Below are positions 9,850 to 20,342 of a stretch of 64,000 nucleotides of DNA, piece after piece. Source of the stretch: Thermothelomyces thermophilus ATCC 42464 (Eukaryota; Ascomycota; Sordariomycetes; Sordariales; Chaetomiaceae); the NCBI RefSeq assembly GCF_000226095.1, contig NC_016472.1, positions 5,270,001 to 5,334,000 on the forward strand. The letters run 5' to 3'. Below the pieces are notes generated by a model. The model ran no database searches and was not told the origin of the DNA. It saw nothing but the letters and a program-made list of their open reading frames with translations. Each line of letters opens with the position of its first letter. The stretch's first letter is position 1. The translations under genes and the position numbers were made by a program.

Positions 9850-12267
9850 ATGCCTCGGCCGGCCCGAGCAACGCGCCATCTCCCGGGCGTGGCCAGGGAA
9901 GATTCCGACGACGAGCTCGGCACCGACGACTACCCGTGGGAGTGGATTTACGAGAAGGAAGCCGGGGAAGAGGAGGCTGCGGAAGAAAATGGGCGGAAAC
10001 GAAAGCGGTCAACAGTACACGAACCCCAGATCATCGGCGCTCGCATGGGCAAGTTCGAGTGCTATCTGGGGGACACAGTGCTACTGAAGGCCGACAGCTT
10101 CAATGAAGCCTGGGTCGGCATAATATGCGACTTCCAGGTCGACGAAGACGGCGAGAAGGCGGCGAACTTCATGTGGTTCTCGTCCCCGCAGGAGATCCGC
10201 AGCCTCAAGAAGAGGACCGATTATCTCGAAGTGGGTGGCGGGCAACTCCGAGGAAACATCAAAGGGACCCGGCTGACAGACTTCTACCCCAAACGATAGA
10301 ACGAGCTATACATCACCACTGCGTTCGATGTCAACCCCCTGACAACGGTGAACGGGAAGGCACACATCATGTCCGAGGCTGCGTTCAAGGCCAAGTACCC
10401 GTCCGGCAAGGTGCCGCGCAAGGCACCCGAGTACGGCAAGGTGTTCATCTGCCGCCGCGGCTGCAACACGCGAACGTGCACCTACACCGAAGAGTTCGTC
10501 TGGGAGGAGATCTACCGCGGGAGGGGCGACATCGACAGCCTCCAGGAGATGGTCCGCAAGAACACCAAGGCAACTCGCAGGCGGAAACAGACCAGAGACG
10601 AACCCACGGACCAGGACTATAAGCAGGAGGCAGACGACGACCGCGAAGGCGAGTACGCCCCCGGGACGCCGCGCACCCCGAAGAGGGCCCGCACCCGGGA
10701 CGGGGCCGTCACGCCCGGCAGCAGGCGCAAGCCCGGCCCCGGCAGCAAGCCGACGACCCCTTCGTCGCACCGCCGCGTCCTCGTCAAGAAGCACCTCGAG
10801 TTCACCCCTCTGGCCACCCGCGTCCTGTCGCCGCAGCACGTCCTCGCGTCCCCTTACCAGCTCGCACGCAGCCAGCTCCACGTGGCCTCGGTGCCCGCCA
10901 GCCTTCCCTGCCGCGAGGCCGAGTTCAGCCTCGTGTACTCGCACCTCGAGGCGGCCATCACCGACGGCGCCGGCACCTGCATCTACATCTCGGGAACCCC
11001 GGGGACGGGCAAGACGGCGACGGTGCGCGAGGTGGTGGCGCACCTGGACGCGGCCGTGCGCGCCGACGAGCTCGACGACTTCATCTTTGTCGAGATCAAC
11101 GGCATGAAGATCGCGGACCCGCACCAGTCGTACGCGCTCCTCTGGGAGGCGCTCAAGGGCCAGCGCGTCTCGCCCGCCCAGGCGCTCGACCTGCTCGAGC
11201 GCGAGTTCAGCCACCCGTCGCCCCGCCGCGTGCCCTGCGTCGTGCTCATGGACGAGCTCGACCAGCTCGTCACCAAGAACCAGGGCGTCATGTACAACTT
11301 CTTTAACTGGCCCGGCCTGCGCCACAGCCGCCTCATCGTCCTGGCCGTGGCCAACACCATGGACCTGCCCGAGAGGACGCTGAGCAACAAGATCAGCTCC
11401 CGCCTGGGGCTCACCCGCATCACCTTCCCCGGGTACAACCACGAGCAGCTGATGCGGATCGTGCAGAGTCGGTTGGAGGGTGTGCCCGGGGACATCGTGG
11501 ACCCGGACGCGGTGCAGTTTGCGGCGAGGAAGGTGGCCGCGGTGAGCGGCGACGCCAGGCGAGCGCTAGATATCTGTAGGCGGGCGGTCGAGTTGGCCGA
11601 GGCGGACGCGAAGGCGAGGGACGAAGGCGACGATGGCGCTGCTGGAGCGCCGCCGGACACGCCAAGCAGGAAAGGGCGGAAGGGGGGGAAGCAGCAGGAG
11701 GAGGAGGAGGAGCAGGAGAAAGAAAAAGAGGGGCAGACGCCCAGTATGAAGAAGAAGAAGATGAGGAGCGCTGCCGGAAGAGTGACGATCGAGACGGTCC
11801 GTCGGGCCATCAGCGAGGCGACTAGCAACCCGCTACAGCAGTACCTGCGGTCGCTCCCGTTTGCGTCGCGACTGCTGCTGACCGCGCTCCTGCTGCGCAC
11901 ACAGCGGACAGGGCTGGCTGAGACCACATTTGGCGATGTGCTCGAGGAGATGCAGCGGACGCTCAAGCTCGCGGGCGAGAGCCGGCCGTTGACGCTGCTC
12001 GACCGGAAAGCATGCGGCATCATTACGAACGGGGCGGGAACAGATCCAGGGTTCATGGGCCCCGCTCGGACGAAGAACGTCTCGCAGCTAGTTCGTCCGG
12101 CCGGGCTGGGCGCCGCAGCCGTTGACCTGACTGGAGCTGGCATAATCAACTTGGAGGCACACAGGCCTGAGCGGCCGAGCAAGATGCGCTTGGCAGTTGG
12201 GGATGAGGACGTGAAGTTGGCATTCCGGGATGATCCGGAAATCAAGGAACTTGGTGTGATTTTGTAG
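9850..12267 (+). CDS. ORC1: Origin recognition complex subunit 1
   Basis: Two exons (9850-10230, 10300-12267) give 782 aa. ORC1 is the largest ORC subunit; it binds replication origins and its ATPase helps load the MCM helicase. An acidic N-terminus (EDSDDELGTDDYPWEWIYE) leads into a BAH domain (about residues 60-200; WFSSPQEIRSLKKRTDYL ... NELYITTAFDVNPL). A basic disordered linker follows, then the AAA+ ATPase: Walker A GTPGTGKT near residue 359, Walker B VVLMDELDQLV near 441-451, sensor-1 VANTMDLPER. A winged-helix C-terminus closes the protein. The 69-nt intron (donor GTGGGT, branch CTGAC, acceptor ATAG) falls inside the BAH domain. Its length is a multiple of three and its last codon is an in-frame TAG, so unspliced RNA would stop there. 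An Asp/Glu/Lys-rich insert lies between the ATPase lid and the winged helix. The ATG at 9850 gives the expected conserved N-terminus. Confidence 0.95.
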
Positions 12268-12393
12268 AGATACCCCATACACCAGCATTAGACCAGGAAA
12301 AGAAAGCGTCATTTCATCCGGCCCTCCCTCCCCCCCATGGACGCAATGCGACACAATGTGTAATCATCATTAGCCCGCGGCAGCCCCAACTCC

Positions 12394-14024
12394 CTAATAC
12401 TTCCTTCTTGCCAGTGTCGGCTTCCAGTCAATAGGATGTGTTTCTGGTGTGGCATCGGGATCCTCCTTCCAGATTTTGACTGTCTGTTGTTAACACCCCA
12501 TCCTTCATGAAAAAAAGGGCACAGGAATAGAGTAGACACTTACTTGTCTTGTCAGCCTCGCCACATATCAATCTTGCGCCAGACTTGTCGAAGGTCGAAC
12601 TCATCACCCCTGCCTCGGCATCCAGCGAGCCGGGCTGCGCCGTGGTATCCAAGGCCTGGAACCGGTACCCCGACTTCCAGTCCCAGAAGCTCATCGACCC
12701 GTTATCTCCTCCCGAAAAGAGCACGTTCTGGTCGTTCACCGACAGCGTATTGATGATCGCGTTGTGGCCCTCGAAGTTCTGCATGAAGGCGCCCTCGGGA
12801 CACTTCCACTGCTTGATGCTGCCGGTACTTCCCGTGGCGAAGGTAAACTCGGTAGGGTGCGTCGTCAACGCGCGCACGCCCTTTTTGTGGTGCGTCAGGA
12901 CACCCATCGTCTTACCGGCCGCCAGGTCCCACATGCGCACCGTCGAGTCCAAGCTGCCGGTGATGACCTGCGGATCGGCTTCCTGGCAGACTAGGTCCGC
13001 GACGGTGCCCGTGTGGCCGCTAAGGACGTGCACATTGCTCCTCGTGCGCATATCCCAGACGCGGGCGACGCCGTCGCGACCGCCGGTGACGAGCACGTCG
13101 AGGGTCGGGTGCAGCTTGAGCGTGTACACGCCCGAGAGATGGCCGTGGTAGTGACGAATCTGCGACCGATCAGCATCGAAGAGTCTGCCAAAACATAAAA
13201 CATAAAGAAAAGGACTGTATTGCACTCACCACCTTGTTCGTCTCGAGATCCCAGCACTTGACCATCTTGTCCTCACCACAGGAAAACATATAGGGATGTC
13301 TTGGCGACACCGCCAGCCCGCGCACTGTCGAGATATGCCCGGTTAGCGTCAGCCGCAACCGGCCAGACGCCAGATCCCAGATCTTGATGGTCCGGTCCCC
13401 AGCACCCGACGCAAACCACTGATTGTTTGGCTCCACCGCCAGCGCCCGCACCCAGCCCAAGTGCCCGCTGATGACGCGCTGCAGCTTCCACGGCGCGTGC
13501 CAGTCCGGCCGCGGCTGTGCCAGTACGGAATCAGACCGCCGGGTGAGGGACAATGTTTGTGGTTCGTTCCGTTGCTGGGTCTTGCCCCCGGCAGCGGTCC
13601 TGGCTCCTCCGGGCTTGTTGCGGCTGAGGACGAGGGCGTTGGAGGCGGCGCCCCCCGGGCCCCCGGCCGTTTTGCTCGCTGGTATTCCTTCTATCAACTT
13701 GCGCGCATGCTCTTCCGACTTGGATGGCGGCTCCTCGCCGGCCTTGGGCTTCTTCTTGCGCGGGCCAGCCGCAGCGAGCTTCTTTGCGATGACTTCGGGG
13801 AGTTCCTGGACGTCGCTGTATTCGGCATGGAGACGGAGCGACAGTGATGTTTTGGAGATATCGGGGTCTTCGGAGGCCAGGCCAGGATCGAGCTTTATGC
13901 GCTTGCGGGCAGATGGATCTGAAGTTGTGCTGGCGTAGATCGACTTCGTCTTCCTCGCGTTGTCGCGGACGAGGGCCTCGAGACGCGAGACGTCAGGGCC
14001 ATTGGCAGCTACCTCGGCCGCCAT
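12394..14024 (-). CDS. PRP46: Pre-mRNA-splicing factor PRP46 (PLRG1 homologue), WD40
   Basis: Exons complement(13230-14024, 12544-13159, 12394-12479) give 498 aa, all in phase. PRP46/PLRG1 is a WD40 scaffold of the Prp19 (NineTeen) complex in active spliceosomes. The N-terminal 180 residues are Ala/Lys/Pro-rich and disordered. Seven WD repeats follow from about residue 185, each ending with a WD-type pair: [70 protein letters not shown] and, across the last splice, [16 protein letters not shown]. The junctions [14 protein letters not shown] and ADK-TIKIW are the family's conserved sequence, which fixes both introns. The short last exon ends LARRKY. The gene is convergent with ORC1 (126 bp between stops) and divergent from NAS6. 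Confidence 0.95.
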
Positions 14025-14510
14025 GGCTTTGTGATGAATGGGTATCTGTAGAGGGAGGAAAGGGGGAAAAAATATGGCGGGATGAGTTGGTGGTTGATTC
14101 TCTACAGATTCACTTGATGCTCATTCTGGTCACGTTCAAGTCCCAGAGCTGATGTATTATTGATGGCGTCGGCTCCACTTGCCACGGCGGCGACTTGCAG
14201 AGCAAGCTTGCTGCAGGTCCCCCAATTCTCAGAAATTTTAGGTTGTGGCTGAACCTGAGCTTAGTGAATAATGGCACAAGCCACAGCTGTGTGTTCCAGA
14301 CCCGCACAGTGCAGGGTCAGCTCGAATAAACCCTGTTGGATGAAATGATCCTAGCAGGCTTCGATTCTGGAAGGCATCACTTACATGACGTTCATCAAGC
14401 GGCGATCCCATGAAGCAACCTTCCGGAATTTTACGATTTTGCAACTATTTTTCGTAATACGCTTTTCCCTTAGATCGACGTCGTCTAACAGTTGAAAACG
14501 GGGCAACAGG
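14025..14510. other. divergent promoter region, PRP46 and NAS6
   Basis: This 486-bp gap between two start codons should carry both promoters. No specific site was recognised. Confidence 0.6.
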
Positions 14511-15716
14511 ATGGATAACAAAGCGGAGTCAAAATATGCCATACACGAGGCAGCTCGTGAGGGCAAACGTAAGTCGTTGTCGTGCTAACCCAAACACCAA
14601 GAGAAAGGTTTCTGGCATGATTACTGACTTCAGTTAGTCGCGGTTGTGGAGTCGCTTCTGAATGCAAGTCCATGTTGCTCAGGTCACTTCTTGATCCGGT
14701 CACTGACCAGGAACCCAAGGCCAACCCGAAGCTTGCCCAACTCAAGGACGACGATGGCCGGTTGCCTATTCACTGGGCCGTCTCATACAATCACCCCGAG
14801 ATTGTCAGCTTGCTGATCAGCCAAAAGGGTTTCGACCCCGACGCAGAGGTAGGATGCTTTGCCTGTGAACATCACGGAGTCACACCAATCTGACCCATCG
14901 CAGGACGACAGCGGCTGGACGCCCTTCATGATCGCCGCCAGCGTTAAGGACTCTGACAGGGTTGCCGACATCTTGCTCGCTCGGGGTGCGGATGTCAACC
15001 AGACCAGTATGCTGTGCTTGTGACCATTTCAACACTCCTATGGAGCTTACTAAATCATCTTCACAGATAACAACGGCCAAGTATGAAGATACCGAATAAC
15101 AAAAACATGGGAATTGCTTTCTTTCTTTTCTTCCCACCTCCCAAGGAACTAACATTCTTTCTCCGCCGCACAGACAGCCCTTCACTTTCTCGCCTCCAAA
15201 AACAACCTGGACCTCGCCCGCAAGCTGCTCGAGAGCCACACCCCGGCGGCCTCGACCCGCGTGCGCGACAAGCGCGGCCAGTACCCGCTGCACCGCGCGG
15301 CCGCCATCGGCTCGGTGCCCATGATCAACCTGCTGATCAAGCACCGCAGCCCCATCAACGCGACCGACTCGGCGGGGCAGACGCCGCTGCACCATGCTGT
15401 GGCCGAGGGCCACGGTAAGCTGAACCCCTTCCGCTTTCCGCTGGGTTGCCCGGGCCCTTGGGACTGGAAGGGCTAACGTGAGCCGGGAACTGAACAGGAG
15501 ATGCGGCGATCGCGCTGTTGAAGGCCGGCGCTGAGACGGATAAGAAGGATGTGGATGGATATCTGCCCTTGGACACGGCCCCGAGTAAGGATGTAAGCTG
15601 CTCCCCACTTTTGAAAAAGGTCCGGCCTGCCTGATGAACTGGCGGATGCTAATGCTGAAAGCAAGGTTCGGAATTACATCCTGCGCAAGGCCGAGGAGGA
15701 AGGCATCGAGTTGTAA
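14511..15716 (+). CDS. NAS6: Proteasome assembly chaperone NAS6 (gankyrin), ankyrin repeats
   Basis: Eight predicted exons (14511-14568, 14638-14663, 14720-14848, 14904-15006, 15067-15080, 15174-15414, 15498-15592, 15666-15716) give 238 aa. Gankyrin/Nas6 binds the Rpt3 C-domain and guides 19S base assembly. Ankyrin units are visible: KYAIHEAAREGK, DGRLPIHWAVSYNHPEIV, DSGWTPFMIAASVKD, GQTALHFLASKNNLDLA, RGQYPLHRAAAIGSV, AGQTPLHHAVAEGH, DVDGYLPLDTAP. The intron between exons 2 and 3 (14664-14719) has a GC donor (GCAAGT). Using it restores the expected LLNANPKLAQLKDDD. Exon 5 is only 14 nt. Two acceptors 4 nt apart (14633, 14637) precede exon 2. The dense intron load for a short gene is notable. 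RPN10, another 19S gene, lies at 54-55 kb. Confidence 0.92.
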
Positions 15717-16012
15717 ACCAGGGAACGGTCAGGACAGGATCGTACGTGTCCACATCTCGAGATTTATTGGTGCACCTCAGGTTGGCTGCGACCGCCGCTA
15801 TTTGGCTTCTACGGTTCGGTGGTGGTGAAATGGACTAGCCAGGATAGAAGAAGCGGGCCATAGCGAAATCGTTCTTCCTCCTTGAATGGTATCTCTCTCT
15901 CTCCGGCCGCTACATCCACCAATGATGCATTCACCTGCTCACTGCATCGAAATCCTCAAAAAAAAAATCCCAGGTCTCGCTCTTAGCAGTTTACACACAC
16001 ACACACACCACA

Positions 16013-16046
<34 letters not shown>

Positions 16047-16058
16047 GGCGGGCGCCTT
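15717..16058. repeat. intergenic with CA microsatellite and A tract
   Basis: Between the convergent NAS6 and golgin stops lies a CA dinucleotide run (about 15991-16025) followed directly by about 20 A (to about 16046). The remainder is 3' untranslated sequence by inference. Confidence 0.7.
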
Positions 16059-18820
16059 TTACTTGACCGTCCTCTCCACCAAATCCCTATACATGGCCTT
16101 CATGTCGTCGATATCCGCCCGCAGCTCCTCCACCAGCTCGCTCTTCTCGCCCAAGAGCTCCAGCGTAGTCTCGTACCGCTCCTTCACCTCGGCCATCTCC
16201 GCCTCCAGCGCCTCCGCCCTCTTGGCCGCGGCCTTGCCGGCCTCCAGCTCCCGCATGAGCGTGATGATCTCGCCGCGCGCGTCGTCGCGCTGCCGCGAGA
16301 TCCGCGCGAGCTCCTCCCGCGCGGCCACCTTTTCGCTCTCCAGCCGCCGGATCGCCGCGCTCATCCGCTCGACCAGCTGCACCGACGGCCCCGCGGCGAC
16401 CGTGGAGACCGAGACCATGTCCTGCAGCATCTGCTGAGGCGACGCCGACCGCTCGCCGATGATGATGCCGCCGGCGCGGCTGCCGCTGTCGAAGGCGTCG
16501 TCGCCGCGTTGGTCTTCCATGTCCAGCGGGTGGCCGGCGCCGGCGCCGCCGCCCGGATAGTGGGAGGGAGGCGCGTCCGAGGTCGGACTGAAGACGCTGG
16601 GCGGGCTGAAGATGCCGCTTCCGCTCGGGTTCGAGTTGAGGGTCGGACGGCCGGAGGGCGGTTGCGCCGACGGGCGGCGGGAGAAGGGCATTCGCGACTC
16701 GAAAGCGGCGCCCCCGGCATCGCTCTTGCTAGAGGGGCCCGAGGCCTTGCGAAGTTTATTGGCAGGGATCGAGATGCCTAGGAAGTCGGTGCTAAAGGTC
16801 CGTTGCGGGGTGGTCAGTTGTGGCGATGCAGGGCGGCTTTCGGGCTTGAGGAACGAGCCGCCGGGAATGCCTTCGAGCCAGGAGCGGGGGCGTTCGGGGA
16901 CCTCGCGTAGCTGGCGTTCTTCCTTTTCGGCCTCCCAAGCTTGCTTTTGCTTCTCGAAGTCGGCCGTGGCTTTGGCCAGTGCAGACTCGGCTTCTTCGGC
17001 CCGCTTCTTAAGTGAGTCGAGCTGCGTCCGGTAGGACTTGACATCCTCCTGGATGGTGGGGATCTTGGTCTTGGCCTCTTCGAGTTCCTCTTCCTGTCGC
17101 TTCGCACGGGCGGCCTACGGAGGGTTAGTAACGTGTCGCATACGCGACGGAAAACGCTTCACTTACAGCCTCCCTTGCCTTCCTCCGCATCTCCGATTCC
17201 CGCTGCAACGCTTCGTCGCGTTCCCTCTCCAGTCCAGTGATCCGCGCAAGCAGTGTTGTTTCGATCCCCTGCCAATTTTCGCTAGCGATCGAGTACTGCG
17301 TCTGCAACGTTTCGATCTGCCGGAGCAGCTTGGCCTGTGTGTCGCCGGCAGCGCCCGATGACGCCTCCTCGGCCCGCGCCCGCATCTCCTCGAGCTTGCC
17401 CTCCATGACCTGCACCTCCGCCTTGAGCTCCAGTTCCAGCGCACGCGCCCGCTCGTTAGCCCGCTCTGCCTTCTCGCGCAGCTCGGTAGCTTGCGCCTTG
17501 CTGCGGTCCGTGATGAGGGCCTTTTCGACTTTGAGTGCGGCCACTTCTTCCTCAAGGTCCGCGATTCGCCGCTTGTCCTGCTCTCGCGCTTCCTCGTTCG
17601 CCTTGGCCGCCAGGGCATCTGCTTGCTCGGTGGCTTTCTGCAGTTGAGAGCGGAGCTCTGCGATGGTGCTGTCTTTGGAGCGAATTTCTGTTCGCAGAGT
17701 GTTGAGCTCCTTTTGCGTCTGGCCCAGCAGCTTCTGTAGGTCATCGTGCGCTTTTTCGAGCTCGTCGGCACGGCGGGCTCGGCTGCGCAGAGTTTCAAGC
17801 TCTTTATCGATTTTGTTCTTCGCTGTCCGCAGGGCATTGAGTTCCTTTTCGTTGTCGGAAATACTAGCACGCAGCTTCTTCACTAGGGCGCGGTGTTTAT
17901 GATCCGCGCTCGCCAGGTTCTTTCCCTCCTCCATCAACTGCGCAATCTGCTGGTCCTTTTCGGCCAGCGTCTTCTCGACGCTCCCAGGCGGCGCTTCCAA
18001 GGCTGCCTTCCTCGCCGAGTCGGTGGTTTCCCTTGCGAGAAACTGTAGCTTGGCTTCCAAAGCGTCTATGCGCTCCACATAACTGTGAATCTCCTCTTGG
18101 TGCTGTAGATTTGCGTCTTCGGCCTTCTGGTCCTCCTTCGCCAATTCCGCTTCGCCTGCACCATCGGTGGCCCCATTGGCGTCCTCCTGCGACTTGGGTC
18201 CCGAGGCTGCAGTGACTTGCTCTGTAGTAGGTGTTGACGGTCTCGACGCCGACGTATCCACCGACTTTCTCGCAGCGGCGGGCTCCTCGCCGGATTCCCT
18301 GGCTCCTTTCTCGCCATTTGACGAGCTTTCTTTCTCCGTATTCCGTGGTGGTTTGCCATCTTGCGAGGTTCTTGGGACATCTTGCGACCCGCGCGGGGAC
18401 TGGGTCTCTTTGGCAGAGTCTTTTGGCGTTGAGCTCGGGCGGTCCAAGCTTTCGATGGAACTGCGGTTGGGCGCATCGAGGCTCTGGCGTGGGCTGCCTT
18501 GAGTAGACACGGGACTTCGGGTTGCCGCTTTGGCGGCCATGGCCCTGGCGAGCCTTTCTTGGAGGCGATCATTGGTGCGACTACTCGAGGCGGTTCTCGA
18601 AGGACCTGCAAGCGATCCGAGCCGTTAGGGCAAGCCTCCGAACACTCCAGACCGCAAAAGACGACGTACCAGGACTCTGTTTTGCTGGCGACGGAGGGGC
18701 CGCTGGCTTGGTCTCCTTCTGCTGCGGTGTGTCGTCATCGTTGTCGGCGAGGATGGTGTCCAGGCGTGCCTCCACTCCGGCGACGGCCTGCGAGAGGAAC
18801 GAGCCCCATCGAGCCGCCAT
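16059..18820 (-). CDS. TMF/Sgm1-type golgin (RAB6-binding coiled-coil protein)
   Basis: Exons complement(18670-18820, 17167-18605, 16059-17114) give 881 aa with good introns (donors GTACGT, GTAAGT). TMF1/Sgm1 proteins are peripheral Golgi tethers that bind Rab6/Ypt6. The N-terminus MAARWGSFLSQAVAGVEARL is the family's short amphipathic start. A Ser/Thr/Pro-rich disordered part follows (about 50-170), then long coiled coil (about 190-590, e.g. QHQEEIHSYVERIDALEAKL). A second disordered stretch (about 590-760) precedes a C-terminal coiled coil ending in ELLGEKSELVEELRADIDDM, typical of the TMF TATA-binding (Rab6-binding) domain. The name TMF is historical; in fungi the role is Golgi traffic. 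Identity rests on architecture and the C-terminal block. Confidence 0.85.
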
Positions 18821-20342
18821 TGTCTTTGTTGCGGCGTGCTGACGTGGCAGGTAGCCGGTATGTTCTGATCTTGGGGATGAAGCGGGCGGGCGAGTGCGTC
18901 GGGGATTACATCTGATCCATCTGAGCGACCCGAAAGTGTGCGCAGCTGTTGAGCGGCGAGCAGAGCCCGCTAGATTGCAGAGCTGCGGACGGGAGTTTTA
19001 CGTCGATGAACCCGTGCACACTATTACAACACAGCAGTCTGCCAGGGTTGCATGCCGTTGTTGGTGTTGAATCGGTCGAATGCGCGGCGTGGACTTGCTG
19101 TTCTTGTGTGGACCGGGTTCAAGGTCAACCTCACTTCAACTCCCTCCCCCACAGACATCAAGGCTTGGCGTGGATGGTTCCAATTCGTATCGAACCAAAG
19201 GCCTGCACGGTCTCTCCAGAGTGTCCAAGTAATCCGTACACTAGCGTACTAGTATTTGCGTACTTAGCAACTATGGATTTGCGGCTTGCGCCAGGCAACA
19301 GTCCGCGCGAATCTGCCGCCTGGCTCCAGTTGATTGGGGCGGAGGCGAGCCGGTCCAGGTGTGGGGCCGCTGCTCGGATCGTCCTCTTGCGAGATTCCGC
19401 CCGATTTCCAGAAGAATGCTTATTAGCCGCTGCGAGTCAGAGGAGGCGTGCGAAACAAGCGGTTCCGTCTCCTACAAGAGGTATGCTGCGTATGCAGGAT
19501 AACCTCGGCGCTCGACTTGAAAAGCTTGCCTTTTTTAGACTCCTTTGCGATTCGTCAGACCGCATCCCTGGATTGCAGAATACTGACGCGTCCGAGGAGC
19601 GCTAACGTGGAATAACGTTAACGCCCGTCCGCTGAGCGCTGGCCGAACTCCCTAGCAATCAGCCTCTCGGGGCCCCACCATCCCACATGCCGTTCCGGCT
19701 GCGTCAGGTTGTCTGAGACCTCTCGAGCTGTTTCCATCGCTGCTGGCACCGGATTTAGCACCATGTTGGCTCGTGCCTTGCTGATTCATCGGGATGGGGC
19801 CAAGGTCCCGCCAACATGTCTCCGGCGCTGGCCCGTTACGTTCTTTTATCTCGCGTCGTTCGCGTTAAAAAAAAATAAGGTTTGAACCGCGGCCAGCGTT
19901 TGTTGTGGCCCCGGTCACATCCGGCGTATCCGATCGCTATCATCTTTCGGCTCCCGGACCTTAGACACCCCTCGGAAACCCTGTGACTGTGTTTGGTTTA
20001 CGCTCACATTGACTTTGTACATACAATTCCGGCTTCCCTCAGGCAAGCTTGACTGGTCCAGAGGCATCATCACCAAGGCGCTTTCTTTTAGACGCACACA
20101 CTGGACGGTCTGAGCCACCACCAACGCATAGCCGCCACGCCGGTTGACGTAAACAGATAATACGGTTCCAGTGTTTTTGTGTTTCCGCCTCGGTACTTGC
20201 AAACACAAGCCCCGAGGTGCAAAGCTTAGCTAAAACCCTCTCCCGCCATTCTTTCTTCTCTTCCCACCCTCCGTCTCGGCCCGTCCCTTGGCCACACGGC
20301 ACGGCATCCCATAGGCCGCACCGCCCCAGCTAACACAAGAGC
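18821..20342. other. 1.5-kb intergenic region
   Basis: Divergent space upstream of the golgin and the ceramidase. A 218-codon open frame (18949-19605) lacks an ATG start and has no recognisable features. One copy of the dispersed word TAATCCGTAC lies at 19230-19239. Nothing else is supported. Confidence 0.6.

Noticed and set aside
10231-10347. ORC1 read as two genes or as stop-codon readthrough at TAG 10297
   Set aside because: A 69-nt intron with donor, CTGAC branch and acceptor removes the stop and joins RTDYLE to NELYITTAFDV, the conserved BAH sequence.
10306-12278. Long minus-strand frames opposite ORC1 (378 and 431 codons)
   Set aside because: Antisense shadows of a strongly coding, GC-rich exon with clear AAA+ motifs on the plus strand.
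18949-19605. 218-codon plus-strand open frame
   Set aside because: Starts from TTG, has no domain or splice logic, and lies in a divergent promoter region; composition looks like chance in GC-rich DNA.
19868-19900. Minus-strand GGTTCAAACC followed by a T run, resembling a tRNA 3' end
   Set aside because: No matching acceptor stem, no A box and no anticodon arm upstream.
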